Below, piece by piece: positions 23,901 to 31,005 of a stretch of 64,000 bases of DNA (position 1 is its first letter; each line of letters starts with the position of its first letter). The stretch covers positions 17,174,001 to 17,238,000 of the forward strand of contig OX335655.1 in assembly GCA_946894095.1 (NCBI GenBank), written 5' to 3'. The stretch comes from Incurvaria masculella (taxonomy: Eukaryota > Arthropoda > Insecta > Lepidoptera > Incurvariidae). A program made the position numbers and the translations under genes. The notes under the pieces are model-generated. The model was not told the DNA's origin. It did not search any database and saw nothing but the letters and a program-made list of their open reading frames with translations.

Positions 23901-26703
23901 TACACAGGCACTAGAGGTAATACTTGATCTAAGACCTCTACACCTGCATGTTCAGCAGGAGCCGCTACAGCAGCTCTCCGGCTAAGAGCCGCAGGAACCT
24001 GGAAACAAAATCATGGAGTCCCTCACGCACGGATTATGACAGAATTCATGAACCATGTACCCATGCTCTCGGCAATCTGTGACAAGATTTTCTACCAACC
24101 ATATCTTTTAAAGAAACTATCACATCCAACTGAAGGAAGAACTCGCAGACCAATCAGGGGTGAGAGAAATCCGAATCTACACAGATGGATCAAAAACAAA
24201 TTCGGGAACTGGAGCGGGTGTCTTCTCCCGAGATGCGAACATCAACATGTCAACAACCCTAGGCGCCTTTAACACCATATTTCAGGCAGAATGTGTGGGA
24301 ATAATTCGAGCCGCAGAGGCAATCAAAACCAGGAAGATGCACGACTATAAGCTAAGAATTATCTCAGATAGCGCATCTGTATTAAACGCACTGAAAAATA
24401 ACAAAGTTAACTCGGGCTTAATTCTAGAAGAAGTAGCGAGAAACAATCACGTAACTTTGCAGTGGATAAGAGGACACAGTGGCTCTGTGGGTAATGACGC
24501 TGCAGATGAACTGGCCAAACGAGGATCCAGTACAGTACTAATGGGTCCAGAACCGATAGTGCCTATACCATTTAGTCAACTCAAAAACTGGCTACAAGAT
24601 AGAACCAAGATGCTTCACAATACCGGATGGAAACACCTGGTAGATTGCAGGCAGGCCAGAGAGGTCATCCCATCCCTCAATAAGCGCCTCACGCACAAGC
24701 TGTTGCATCTGAAAAGAAATTATCTACGCACAATGGTGGGAACAATGACAGGACATTGTTCACTCGACAAGCACCTCCATAACCTGGGAGTGACGGACAG
24801 CCCTCTATGTCGTGGCTGCATGGAGACAACGGAAACAACCGCCCATGTACTGTTGGAGTGCAAGAGTGTGGCCGACCATCGGGCGCAGACCCTGGGAGCA
24901 CCGGGATCCCTTGCAGAGGCCTGTGGTAATGTAAAGGGTATGCTGGACTTCTGGGACGAGCTGGGATGGCTTACATAGTCACCTTTGTTACGCACAATGG
25001 CCTCTCTGTGAAGTAGGCTTAGCGCGGAAAACATTTTGCCCAACTAACTAAGACAAATGCGAGTGCAGTGTTCTGTCTATGGATGATGAATAAATAATAC
25101 AATACAATACAATTTGTTGCCCGATTTGATCACGAAAGAATGAGGGATCAAGTGAAGGTGGTGCCCGGAGGACCTTGGAGAATGTACCATGACCAGATTT
25201 ATGTAATATTAGGTTGAAATTATCAATTCTCAATACTGGCAGCTTTGAAGTAAAAAGTCTGGCATTTGGTTTGAAATTCCAAATTGAAATATTTTTTTCA
25301 TATTAAAGCTTGCTAGGTAGCAGAGTTCTTATTTTGATCGTATGTAACCTAACCTATGAAAAAGTTGAAATATGGCGTTATTTTTAAAAAAGTTCTGCCG
25401 TGGTACACGCAGATACACCTTTACGAATGAATGAACAAAGTTAAATGAATGAATGAACTATAGTTTAGGTCCAAACTATACTAGACTTTGATAGCCTTAT
25501 GCAGTGAGCGGGTCGATTTTCGAGATCCAGCGGAGTGATGCTTCTTATATCCTATTTTCTATGACCCCAGTAAGATAGAAATTACCAGATGGCCACCTTA
25601 ATTTGTGCGATTCTTTTTGCATGAAAACCATTCTCCTATTCACCCCCCGCCCCCTCTCTCGACCAATCCTTAATCTTGTGTTCTGAACAATCCTTCCGAT
25701 CTAGTTGTAATTTTCAGGTAAAACATATCTTAGAATGCTCGTTTTTTTATGGAACCTGACATGGATGGCCACACAACTACCATCATGATATTAACCTAAT
25801 ACACAACATTCCTTGTCCTTTTAATTTTTATATAAATTTGCAAAGTTTGAAATTTAATATTATAGGTCATCTTATTGTGATGTTTTCTTTACCACAATTT
25901 CATTTGATTAGCATAATTTGGAACTATTTATTTTCAGAATAATATTAAGGAAATTGAGTTATTTAAATTACATACATTAAGGCTGTTCCGACCCATATAA
26001 AGTTGTTTGCACACATAACGCAAAAAGTGTTGCACTTTAAGCCACGAATTAATAATAAAAGTTTAATTTAGTCATATTACTTGCAGCGAAAACAATTTCA
26101 CAATTTCAGGATTATTGGTTTTGTTACAATTTATTTGAATACGATTTTTATTTAACAGCGCCATCTAACGGTGTAAAACTAATCGGCAATTACAACGAAA
26201 CCATTAAACCTGAAATTGTGAATATGTTCTCGCTGCTACTACAATGGCTATATTTAATATTTTTGACGAATTCGTGCCTTAAAGTGCAATACTTTTTGCG
26301 TTCTGTGTAAAAAAAACATTGTATGGGTCGGGACATCCTTAAGTAAATAAAACGTTCAAATAAATTTTGTAGCGTTTCGGACAGTTTTGACAGATCTTAG
26401 GGTGTATCGCCTAGACGCCACCTGCCGCGATAAATAAGCAGCGCCCTTCCCCATTGCAGGTTGCAAAAGTTCAAGGTGCAGACGGCGAACACGGTGATCA
26501 GCAACGAGAACGCCGCGCTCGAGACGATGGGCACCGAGCAGTTGCTCGACCTGTTCCACCTGGCGAGCGACACGCCGGCGGCGGGCGCCGCGGCCTCCGG
26601 CGCCGCCGCCGCGCTCGACTCGCTGCCCGAGCTCTGGGACGACAAGCAGTACGAGGAGGAGTACGACATGAGCTGCTTCATACAGAGCCTCAACAAGGAG
26701 TAG
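2740..26703 (+). CDS. BTAF1: BTAF1/Mot1 orthologue, TBP-associated Swi2/Snf2 ATPase (C-terminal part, 18 exons)
   Basis: In other eukaryotes BTAF1 (Mot1, TAF172) is a nuclear ATPase that grips TBP with an N-terminal HEAT-repeat arm. It uses ATP to strip TBP from DNA and so redistributes TBP between promoters. The 18 exons listed separately join in phase into 3507 bases, giving 1168 residues and a TAG stop at 26701. Reading in order, the protein has HEAT-type helices, the signature LP-R/K-LNP and RHMAARC stretches, then the Snf2 ATPase motifs I to VI and a C-terminal tail ending in a tryptophan- and acid-rich segment, as in the human protein. The human protein is about 1850 residues, so the N-terminal portion must lie upstream of the window. 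I know the family from memory; no alignment was run. Exon borders are GT-AG sites chosen by phase. Confidence 0.95.
3256..3367. mobile_element. short palindromic MITE (ATTCAGAG ends), copy 1
   Basis: The ends are ATTCAGAGTG and CTCTGAATAAG. The centre has GCCGGACTAAAC and a TTAGTCCGGTGCTA inverted arm. Related copies are at 29403-29517 and 60561-60681. Confidence 0.75.
4259..4355 (+). CDS. BTAF1: BTAF1 exon v2
   Basis: The acceptor TGCAG|G at 4258 supplies the base that completes the split arginine codon. The exon then reads [20 protein letters not shown] and onward and ends at CAG|GTAACC in phase 0. It corresponds to the helical segment following the YYEE stretch in the human protein. The frame closes exactly with both neighbours. 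Confidence 0.88.
5161..5303 (+). CDS. BTAF1: BTAF1 exon v3, parent of the tandem exon array
   Basis: The acceptor is CGCCAG|GTG and the donor TTTC|GTGAGT; the exon is 143 bases, entering in phase 0 and leaving in phase 2. It reads [20 protein letters not shown], then a charged stretch [17 protein letters not shown], aligning with the human segment beginning LVTTVFNEA. Spliced to the acceptor at 6897, the residue spacing to the conserved LP-LNP motif equals the human spacing. Its 3' half and downstream intron are nearly identical to the following 165-bp repeats, so it may itself be partly converted by them. Confidence 0.85.
5304..6690 (+). repeat. 165-bp tandem array of decayed BTAF1 exon copies with splice sites
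   Basis: The TTTC|GTGAGT junction recurs at exact 165-base steps, with the preceding AATG at 5296, 5461, 5626, 5791, 5956, 6121, 6286, 6451 and 6616. Exon-like copies begin after CAG at 5337, 5502, 5667, 5832, 5997, 6162, 6327 and 6492 (complete) and 6657 (partial). Each complete copy is 132 bases against 143 in the parent exon. An 11-base shortening puts TGA in the gene's reading frame shortly after VAPQLE. Because 165 is a multiple of three, one other frame stays open across the array (5258-6703); that long reading frame is an artefact of the period, not a gene. Copies carry a second candidate donor, GAG|GTAAAT. Confidence 0.95.
6898..7116 (+). CDS. BTAF1: BTAF1 exon v4 (LPERLNP HEAT segment)
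   Basis: Reads [21 protein letters not shown], then [20 protein letters not shown] and onward to NLKGYLR, matching the human LPEKLNPIIKPLMETIKKE region. The donor is CAG|GTAC, leaving phase 2. The start is ambiguous. The acceptor GGCAG at 6897 is weak but fits the phase-2 donor of exon v3 and gives the human spacing. A better-looking acceptor at 6850 (TTTGTTTCTCGAG) would add 16 residues ([16 protein letters not shown]) but is in phase 0, which exon v3 cannot supply. Confidence 0.88.
7626..7744 (+). CDS. BTAF1: BTAF1 exon v5 (variable acidic linker)
   Basis: The acceptor GGGCAG and the split codon give [20 protein letters not shown], followed by a Ser/Asn/Glu/Gly-rich stretch. It fills the poorly conserved linker that in human BTAF1 follows NLCSSLCVDP; the shared CDP is the only clear landmark. 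The donor is AACC|GTTAGT in phase 1, and the next exon completes a leucine codon. Confidence 0.8.
7828..7965. mobile_element. palindromic MITE with CTGCAGYGGGAGCAC ends
   Basis: Arms CTGCAGTGGGAGCACCAATG and, inverted, TTGTGCTCCCGCTGCAG flank two GATCGAT-containing inner arms. It is intronic and noncoding. Confidence 0.7.
8293..8486 (+). CDS. BTAF1: BTAF1 exon v6 (HRGI-TL segment)
   Basis: After TTCTCAG the exon reads [20 protein letters not shown], matching the human KHRGIITLYRHQKAA motif. An Arg/Gly/Pro-rich disordered run and [16 protein letters not shown] follow. The likely donor is GAT|GTTAGT, leaving phase 0; the phase fits exon v7. Confidence 0.87.
8640..8850 (+). repeat. SINE-like fragment with a 64-bp tandem duplication
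   Basis: Begins with GGTACCAACCGGGCGGGC, shared with the SINE family at 63385-63795. The block AAGGGGAACCTACAGTTTCA through CATTTCGTGTCCCAC then occurs twice, at 8720 and 8784. Confidence 0.65.
9472..9619 (+). CDS. BTAF1: BTAF1 exon v7 (QRRGA HEAT segment)
   Basis: Reads [20 protein letters not shown] followed by [17 protein letters not shown], very close to human QRRGAEFALTTIVKHFG and PHLWD. The acceptor is GCGCAG|GCG and the donor AAAG|GTGAGC, leaving phase 1. Confidence 0.93.
9807..10042 (+). CDS. BTAF1: BTAF1 exon v8 (RHMAARC HEAT segment)
   Basis: The split aspartate codon opens [20 protein letters not shown], and the exon runs to [20 protein letters not shown] and MQLYIDE. This matches human ELVNSLQVFE and AVRHMAARCVG. 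The donor is GAG|GTGACG, phase 0. An interspersed hairpin repeat begins about 25 bases into the next intron. Confidence 0.95.
10067..10425 (+). repeat. hairpin-ended interspersed repeat, diverged copy
   Basis: Same order of hairpin, GTCC microsatellite, middle and GGGTCCAACTCACACTTG end as the copy at 628, with more substitutions. It lies in the intron after exon v8. Confidence 0.85.
10723..10855 (+). CDS. BTAF1: BTAF1 exon v9 ([10 protein letters not shown] segment)
   Basis: Reads [20 protein letters not shown] and ends [16 protein letters not shown], near-identical to the human [14 protein letters not shown] stretch. The acceptor is TGGCAG, and the donor TGG|GTGAGT leaves phase 1. Confidence 0.95.
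11640..11868 (+). repeat. interspersed repeat ending against exon v10
   Basis: Shares AGTAGCATTTAGATCTAAGT, the GCGGGTTCTTCTTTACTGGG block, GATCGAATCCGCGGATC and the tail TTTAAATAAATGAAATGA with 45782-45955 (same strand) and 28022-28265 (opposite strand). The tail ends four to six bases before the splice acceptor of exon v10. Confidence 0.8.
11874..12109 (+). CDS. BTAF1: BTAF1 exon v10 (end of HEAT arm, bridge to ATPase)
   Basis: Reads [36 protein letters not shown] and on to [15 protein letters not shown], matching human GRMSDQTDSVRFMATQCFATLIRLMPLE and VPINAELRKYQQ. The donor is CAG|GTTCGT, phase 0. Its acceptor (GATGTAG) has no real pyrimidine tract, because an interspersed repeat ends directly against it. 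Confidence 0.95.
12255..12600 (+). mobile_element. 3' end of a CR1/L2-like LINE
   Basis: Encodes [20 protein letters not shown], then [20 protein letters not shown] and FKKMVKSF before a stop. This is the conserved C-terminal block of LINE reverse-transcriptase proteins, and AAATAAATAATCTTTAAA follows. It is 5' truncated and inactive, within the intron before exon v11. Confidence 0.8.
12720..13290. mobile_element. MITE (CACCTAAATTGGCGTTTACG ends) interrupted by another element
   Basis: The left end is TCTCACCTAAATTGGCGTTT and the right end GGCGTAATCGCCAATTTAGG. Compared with the intact copy at 13302-13650, it contains an extra block at 12881-13122. Confidence 0.85.
12881..13122 (+). mobile_element. 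element nested in the MITE, AACGG flanks
   Basis: Starts TGTGGAGAAAGGTGGGTCAG and ends CAGTAGAGGGCGCTAGGTCG. AACGG occurs on both sides (12876-12880 and 13123-13127), as expected of a 5-base target duplication. A second, opposite-strand copy lies at about 51979-52260. Confidence 0.75.
13302..13650. mobile_element. intact MITE with ~26-bp perfect terminal inverted repeats
   Basis: Left CACCTAAATTGGCGTTTACG is mirrored by right CGTAAACGCCAATTTAGGTG. It lies almost back-to-back with the interrupted copy at 12720; a third copy is at 28497-28850. Confidence 0.9.
13982..14183 (+). CDS. BTAF1: BTAF1 exon v11 (Snf2 ATPase motifs Q and I)
   Basis: Opens [20 protein letters not shown] and carries the Walker A motif GLGKT at 14048-14062, with the nucleotide-binding lysine intact. 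It ends [13 protein letters not shown]. The acceptor is TGGCAG, and the donor CCG|GTATGC leaves phase 1. This starts RecA lobe 1 of the ATPase. Confidence 0.97.
15041..15336 (+). CDS. BTAF1: BTAF1 exon v12 (ATPase motifs Ia, II, III)
   Basis: Completes the glycine of TGHW and reads [20 protein letters not shown], then [20 protein letters not shown]. It carries the DEGH box (15235-15246), with HVIKNGKTK after it, and ends LILSGTPIQ. All catalytic residues expected of a Mot1-type ATPase are present. The donor CAG|GTTTTA, in phase 0, is only 40 bases before an inserted hairpin repeat. Confidence 0.97.
15377..15632 (+). repeat. hairpin-ended interspersed repeat
   Basis: Starts with AAGGTTCCGTACCCAAAGGG and ends with CGAGTCCGACTCACACTTAT and CCGGTTTTTTT. 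It is a short copy 40 bases after exon v12. Confidence 0.9.
15733..16060 (-). mobile_element. SINE fragment (family of 63385-63795)
   Basis: Contains the family blocks GACATGGATGGCTAATACC, GATATTAGCCCAACAT, ATGCCAGGATCTTCCC and TTCCGAACCATGGAACA, but lacks the tRNA-like head. Confidence 0.75.
16150..16222. repeat. long perfect GC-rich hairpin
   Basis: The arms CGCGCCGCCGTCTCTATGCG (16156-16175) and CGCATAGAGACGGCGGCGCG (16198-16217) are exact reverse complements. The inner loop contains a second palindrome, GGGTGGCGCCACCC. Its origin is unknown; it may be a transposon terminus. Confidence 0.85.
16312..17270 (+). pseudogene. LINE reverse transcriptase fragment (CR1/Jockey-like), frameshifted
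   Basis: Reads [20 protein letters not shown], then [14 protein letters not shown] with the catalytic YADD, then [20 protein letters not shown] and [17 protein letters not shown]. The frame breaks near 16950 and continues as [38 protein letters not shown] and a stop at 17267. It is 5' truncated, in sense orientation in the intron before exon v13. Confidence 0.9.
17590..17763 (+). CDS. BTAF1: BTAF1 exon v13 ([16 protein letters not shown] segment)
   Basis: Begins [20 protein letters not shown], the motif that directly follows GTPIQ in Snf2 proteins. It runs through [20 protein letters not shown] to EALHRQ. The acceptor is CCGACAG and the donor CAG|GTACGC; phase 0 at both ends, 58 codons. The intron before it contains a CR1/Jockey-like LINE fragment. 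Confidence 0.97.
18097..18312 (+). CDS. BTAF1: BTAF1 exon v14 ([13 protein letters not shown] segment)
   Basis: Reads [40 protein letters not shown], then an alanine-rich low-complexity run and SHVFQ. The framework matches human LPFLLRRMKEDVLQDLPPKIIQDYYC. The alanine run replaces the charged linker of the human protein. Phase 0 at both ends, 72 codons. Confidence 0.97.
18849..18997 (+). CDS. BTAF1: BTAF1 exon v15 ([15 protein letters not shown] segment)
   Basis: Reads [20 protein letters not shown] and ends [15 protein letters not shown], the lysine being split over the intron. The acceptor is GTGCAG and the donor CAA|GTAACC, phase 2. A TTAA-flanked MITE starts 26 bases into the following intron. 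Confidence 0.96.
19024..19573. mobile_element. TTAA-flanked MITE with GGTGGCCCAACCCG ends, copy 1
   Basis: The terminal inverted repeats are GGTGGCCCAACCCG and CGGGTTGGGCCACC, each flanked by TTAA, a piggyBac-type target. Copies at 40280-40824 (inverted) and 54352-54903 share the interior, such as AAAACCGTGCTGTTGCGCTC. Confidence 0.9.
19945..20230 (-). mobile_element. 3' end of a LINE, reverse strand
   Basis: The reverse strand reads [35 protein letters not shown], the typical C-terminal block of CR1/Rex-like LINE proteins. It is bounded by ATTT repeats at 19945. Confidence 0.75.
20510..20640 (+). mobile_element. SINE fragment
   Basis: GTTCATGGTTCGGAATCTGC, the three-base-diverged TAGGTTCCCTTCTTACTAGG block, and TATTGGGCTAATATCACGAC match the SINE copy at 48855-49130 in the same orientation, with an internal deletion. 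Confidence 0.6.
20816..21149 (-). repeat. hairpin-ended interspersed repeat with long GGAC tract
   Basis: Reverse-oriented copy. It begins CCGGCCAAGTGCGAGTCGGA, carries an expanded GGAC microsatellite (21030-21093), and ends at the hairpin TACGGAACCCTAAAAA. A LINE tail follows immediately. Confidence 0.9.
21150..21667 (+). pseudogene. Jockey-like LINE 3' fragment with poly(A) tail
   Basis: Encodes [57 protein letters not shown] and on to a stop at 21546. This is the Jockey C-terminal block. A run of A at 21653-21667 marks the 3' end. It is 5' truncated. Confidence 0.88.
22005..22317 (+). CDS. BTAF1: BTAF1 exon v16 (RecA lobe 2, motif IV)
   Basis: Opens [14 protein letters not shown], then a glycine/alanine low-complexity run, then [20 protein letters not shown], the [17 protein letters not shown] segment and [12 protein letters not shown]. 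This corresponds to human AQHRILIFCQLKSMLDIVE and YLRLDGSIPPGQRH. The glycine run is an expansion absent from my recollection of the human protein. The donor is AAG|GTATCT, phase 0. Confidence 0.97.
22331..22384. mobile_element. terminal fragment of the 39170-39535 MITE family
   Basis: AAGCTATGCTCCCAATACAA and ATAGTTTACTAATCATTG match the terminus of the palindromic element at 39170. The remainder is missing. Confidence 0.6.
22385..22980 (-). pseudogene. LINE reverse transcriptase fragment, reverse strand
   Basis: The reverse strand reads [39 protein letters not shown], then, across breaks, [20 protein letters not shown] and SGVPQG. This is the N-terminal half of a CR1-like reverse-transcriptase domain, with stops and frameshifts. 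Confidence 0.85.
23053..23228 (+). CDS. BTAF1: BTAF1 exon v17 (ATPase motifs V and VI)
   Basis: Reads [20 protein letters not shown], then [20 protein letters not shown] and [19 protein letters not shown]. The arginine finger motif DRAHRIGQ is at 23143-23166. The acceptor is CGGCAG, and the donor GGG|GTACGC leaves phase 2. An I/LOA-like LINE fragment starts about 60 bases downstream. Confidence 0.97.
23290..25110 (+). pseudogene. I/LOA-like LINE fragment with RNase H domain
   Basis: Starts inside the polymerase domain with [20 protein letters not shown] and GYADDITI. There is an in-frame stop at 23478, then [20 protein letters not shown]. After frame breaks the RNase H domain is intact: [20 protein letters not shown] with the acidic residues D, E, D and D at about 24184, 24288, 24365 and 24495. 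A zinc-knuckle-like [18 protein letters not shown] follows, with a stop at 24976. The tail is a TACAA repeat near 25100. It lies between exons v17 and v18. Confidence 0.9.
25740..25812 (-). mobile_element. SINE tail fragment
   Basis: TTTTTTATGGAACCTGACAT, GGATGGCCACACAACTACC and ATGATATTAACCTAATACAC match the 3' end of the SINE at 63385-63795. Confidence 0.6.
25977..26342. mobile_element. long-TIR MITE flanked by TTAA
   Basis: TTAAGGCTGTTCCGACCCAT at the left is mirrored by ATGGGTCGGGACATCCTTAA at the right. Inner arms (CGCAAAAAGTGTTGCACTTTA and its mirror) extend the inverted repeat. It ends 118 bases before exon v18. Confidence 0.88.
26460..26703 (+). CDS. BTAF1: BTAF1 terminal coding exon v18 with stop
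   Basis: After CCCCATTGCAG the exon reads [20 protein letters not shown] and [20 protein letters not shown] sequence. An alanine-rich insert and [20 protein letters not shown] follow, ending NKE and TAG. It matches the human end LQKFKMNIANTVI, MGTDQLLDLF and LWDQEQYDSEY. This is the natural C-terminus. Confidence 0.97.
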
Positions 26704-28495
26704 ACGCCGTGTGGAGAACACGAGCCTTGCCCGCAACATGCGATCGTACTTCCGTAACTTGCAGAATCACAATTGCAAAGGACAATGAACATTCTTCTAT
26801 GGCCGCGAAAACCGGGGGCAATTTTATTAATTTTTTTATTTATTTGTCATGATCAGACACCATCCATTTTCACATATCCTGCAAAATTACAGGTTATATT
26901 TTTACATAAACGGTATTCCCTCTTCTCCGTGAATGAGTACCTAACATGATATGTTTCATTTGACGGAAGATCGGGTTGTAACACCATTGTACCTGGAATG
27001 CAATACCTGGTAATACAACACAAAAAAATGCAGTACTGTTTTAAAATTCAAACAATGTTCATACTTTTCTGTTGCTTTCAACTTACAGCTTGCCTCCGGT
27101 TTTATTTTGTTCATTGTCCTTTTATTTGTCACAATATTACAACTAAAATTCTACTTAGGCTATAAAACCATAGGCTATTAATATATTTGGACACTTTTTT
27201 GTGAGGTGGTTTCACTCTCCTTATAACGGAAGTACGATTGTTCGCTTTACAGTTATTTCGCGACGCAAATGTAGAAAGACCGTCTGCATATTTACCATCT
27301 GTTATGAAAAGATGCAGCCTTGTTTACTCAAGCTAGATTTCGTTCGGTTTTCATTCATACTTTAAGTGCCTCCTGACTTTTAAACTGGATTTTTTTTTGT
27401 GATACAGACATTAAAAAGTTGAACGTGCAAGAACAGTAGGAATTACTTGTCAGTGCCGGGCGGCCAGCATCTTTCAGGAAATATATTGAAATCTACTGTA
27501 TTTCATTAAGCCAGTTTTAGCAGTAATTGAGTACTAAGTAAATAGAGTGTGCCTCGACTTGAGGTTCCGAGATAAAAAGCTGAAATATTAGACAGTTCAT
27601 TAGCACCTTGTACTTCAAACATCCCCCGGGAGATCAACTTTTTGTCTTGAAATCTCATTGTAACAAAACTCCCCCACTGCCTTAAAAAAATAAACAAGCA
27701 ATATTACAATATTAGTGAGCACTTTTGCTCGCGCTGATGGAGATATGCATTTTTGAATAAGCTAAGTGTAAGCAAACAGTAAGTCCTTGAGGCAGCGACC
27801 ATGGAAGGACGGGAGTCGCAACCGAAAATAAATTGTAGCAGGGCGGCGTAGCCACTTTTACGTACAATGGCGTCAGCGTCGGCGAGAGCGTTCGCTTGCT
27901 ACTGATTTTCTCGAGTTTCAACGACACGTACGAACACGTAAGAATTTCACAGGACGCTATTAAGTGCAACGAGCATCCGATCTCAAATCCGTAATCTAAC
28001 TAATTACAGTTAGACGTTTTTCACTATCATTTCATTTCATTTATTCATTCAACTTCTGGTAGTCAAACTACACTAAGTCATGTCACAATTTGATTGATCC
28101 GCGGATTCGATCAACCAGTGAAGAAGAACCCGCAAAGAAACTTCACTGGCTATGGTTTTTTTTGTCTTTTTTTTTCGTTTACATTAATAATATAACACAA
28201 TAATGATTTCATACCTAAATGCTACTGCCAAACTTACATTGGTAGAACGGTCTAAGGCAAATAACTAAGAACTACGAGGAAATAACAACCCACAATGTAA
28301 AAAGTTTTAAATTATAAATTATAAATTACTGAATCTAATAACCAGTAACTAACTCGTGGCCACTCTGCCGCCGTACGGATGAGTTCCAAGCCTTATTTCT
28401 GTCCTTCCTTGCTCGCTGCCTTGAAGGCATTATATAGATTGACTACTGCTATCCTCTGCAGAAAGTGCACACTTTGAGTGGGTATAGTATTCAGA
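26704..28495 (+). other. BTAF1 3' UTR and downstream flank
   Basis: The 3' UTR must start here, but its end cannot be fixed. Candidate poly(A) signals are ATTAAA at about 27410 and AATAAA at 27689-27694. Bases 28022-28265 hold an inverted copy of the repeat also found at 11640-11868 and 45782-45955. No coding exon was recognised. Confidence 0.5.
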
Positions 28496-28496
28496 G

Positions 28497-28850
28497 CTGC
28501 TAGTTCCAGTTGTCACCTAAACTGGCATTTACGAAACTTCGAATTTCCGTAAAAACGTCAACCTCCATACAAGTTTTTACTAGATATTCTGTGGTTTTAC
28601 TTCTTCAAGCTGTCAAAGTCAAACTCGGACTTCCGATTTGTATGGAAACGCGGAGTCTACGTAAACGGCAACGTCGACGCATTTACGGCAACGTTGAGTA
28701 AGCTGTCAAATCAAACTCGGACTCGCAAATGTTAGTTCGCTTAACGACCACTGCGCGCGCTCTTCAATTTCTCAATACATTTGGAAAAGCCAGTCGATCG
28801 GTTTGCCGTAAACGCCAATTTGGGTGACAGCTGGGACTACGGGCTCAGTA
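28497..28850. mobile_element. third copy of the GGCGTTTACG-ended MITE
   Basis: The ends GTCACCTAAACTGGCATTTA and CGTAAACGCCAATTTGGGTG and the interior match the copy at 13302-13650 over its length. Confidence 0.85.
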
Positions 28851-29402
28851 AGTTAATATGTCAATTTGTTCAAGCCTAGTCAGTCAGCATAGTAGCAGTA
28901 GAGTAATACGGGATTAGTGTTACTGGCTGAATGCTTTCATTTTGTTTAACATTTTCTACTATCTACTGTAATATTAATGGTAAGCTTTGTAAAATTTGCA
29001 TCTCACAAAATAAATTATTGTTTTATCTCTTGTCAACATGGAGGTATTCAAGTGTTCACTTTGGCTCGCGATTGTCGCTTTAATTTGTGTGAAGATCAGG
29101 TTTAAGAACCCTTGAAGTGATAATGTATTCCCGTTGTAATTTTTCCCAACTGGGATTTCTTTGGTAGAGGTCTATAGATATTCACTATTGTCTTTTGGGC
29201 GAGAAATCCATTGAATTCAAAGTCACATCCTATTTCAGTCATTTAGTGTTGTAAAGAGTGTGTGTTAGAGTTTTATTTTCGGATGCTATGTTGTGTACCT
29301 GTACCTACCTACCATGTACCTACGTGTAAGCAAAGTTATTTATTAATAGTTCCATTTCATTTTCTAGTTATTGCTTTTGAGCTATTGTAGTATATAGTCA
29401 TA

Positions 29403-29517
29403 GTATTCAGAGTGGGCGAACTAACCTTTTATGCGGGATTATCGCCGGACTAAATAGCACTTTTTTATGGTTAATCCGGTGCTAGTCCGCATACTAAATC
29501 TGAATACGACTTACAGA
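29403..29517. mobile_element. short palindromic MITE (ATTCAGAG ends), copy 2
   Basis: GTATTCAGAGTGGGCGAACT at the left and AATCTGAATACGAC at the right, with GCCGGACTAAAT and AATCCGGTGCTAG inside. Confidence 0.75.
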
Positions 29518-30709
29518 TTAATAAGATCTCTCGAAATTGTTCGGCCTATGATATAATGTTGAACTCAGATTACAATGTACAAATGAACCACTTGGCAGTA
29601 GAGTGTTTCAACTGAGGTCGGGACTGAAATAAGTGGCTACTGTATCTCCTTTTTTGCTAACGATTCGGCTCGCATCAAGCCTCACGAGGGAGTTTGCGAA
29701 GACTAGGACTGACTTCGCAGCTCTCTTCATATACGAGCTTAGTGTCGATCTTGACAGGCCTGTCAAGTCTGTCGTGAGTTGACAGGAAATCAGAGATTTA
29801 AAAATTTTAAGATACATAATCTTCATCCATTGGCCAAGGCACAATTTTGCATGGCGACTGCCATTAAAATAGTAAAATCATCATCCAGACCCTAACGTTT
29901 CCCTACCCCTAAAAGTTGTCAGATTTTAATCAAAATCTTGATAAGGTTTCATTCTATGTCATGTATGTTTTGATGTTTTTTGTAAATATCTTTATTTATC
30001 AGTAAAAAAATCGAAAAGTAACGTAAAAAAAAGACAACTCTTTTCCAATGTTTATTAGCCAAAATTTTCCAATCTTAAAGCTATATTAAAAGAATTAAAA
30101 CATACTGTCTACAATATATTTTAGAACCCAAAATATCAATATTCTAGCAAAACATTAAGAGCATGGAAAATGTGATCGCCCGTAGTATGGAGAATTGATA
30201 GGGTAACGACTCTCTTAAAAGAACTATATTATGTCTATGCTGATAGTCCTCTTGCTTCTATTTCAACAGCAAATAGTTCAGTCTTTAGCCCAGTTCACAC
30301 TATCCGGCCTACTAAATTGCAATACTTGTTTAATTTTATGTGTTGGCCCTTAGTAATGTTAGTTCCATACGGAACTGTAAGTCGCAAAAGTACAACATTC
30401 TTGGCCACTTCTGAGAACAAAAGTCTGTCATGATTTGTTATTTCTGAATGATTGCATCTCATGTGTGTCCATCGTCAATCCATATCATACTTTCCTAAAT
30501 GCCGAACATTTGCTAGCGATCTGTAACAACTGTATCTTAGGTTTATGTATTATTAATATTTTGTAATTCTTATCGTTCCTTTGAAATATGGGAGAAGTTT
30601 TTTTGTTGTTTATTAGTATTGCTTGCATTAAAAAAAGTACATGATAAAAGGTTTCTTGAAGTCTGGCTTTATCTGTTTGTTGCATATTAAGGCAAACATA
30701 GGTGGGCCC

Positions 30710-31005
30710 GTAAGCATCAGAAAATTACGATCCCCATACAAACTTAGTTTACTAATAATTTTTAAACCACTGTTTCAATTTACTTGATATTTAGTATCAA
30801 ATATCAGACAACCAATATCTGTGTCTGCAGGTTTTCGTTTTTTCGGTAAACATATCCTTGGTCAAACCACGGATAAAAACAAAATGAGTGTGAAAATTTT
30901 ATTTTTCCTTTCATTTGATTTGGTTTGGTTTAACGTGCAGACACAGATAATTTTTGACTGATATAAGATATTAAATATCAATTAAATTGGAACAGTGGGT
31001 ACAAA
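30710..31005. mobile_element. diverged palindromic element (39170 family)
   Basis: Shares AGCATCAGAAAATTACG, ACTTAGTTTACTAATAAT, ATCTGTGTCTGCAGGTTTTC and the mirrored CAGACACAGATA block with 39170-39535. Confidence 0.65.
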
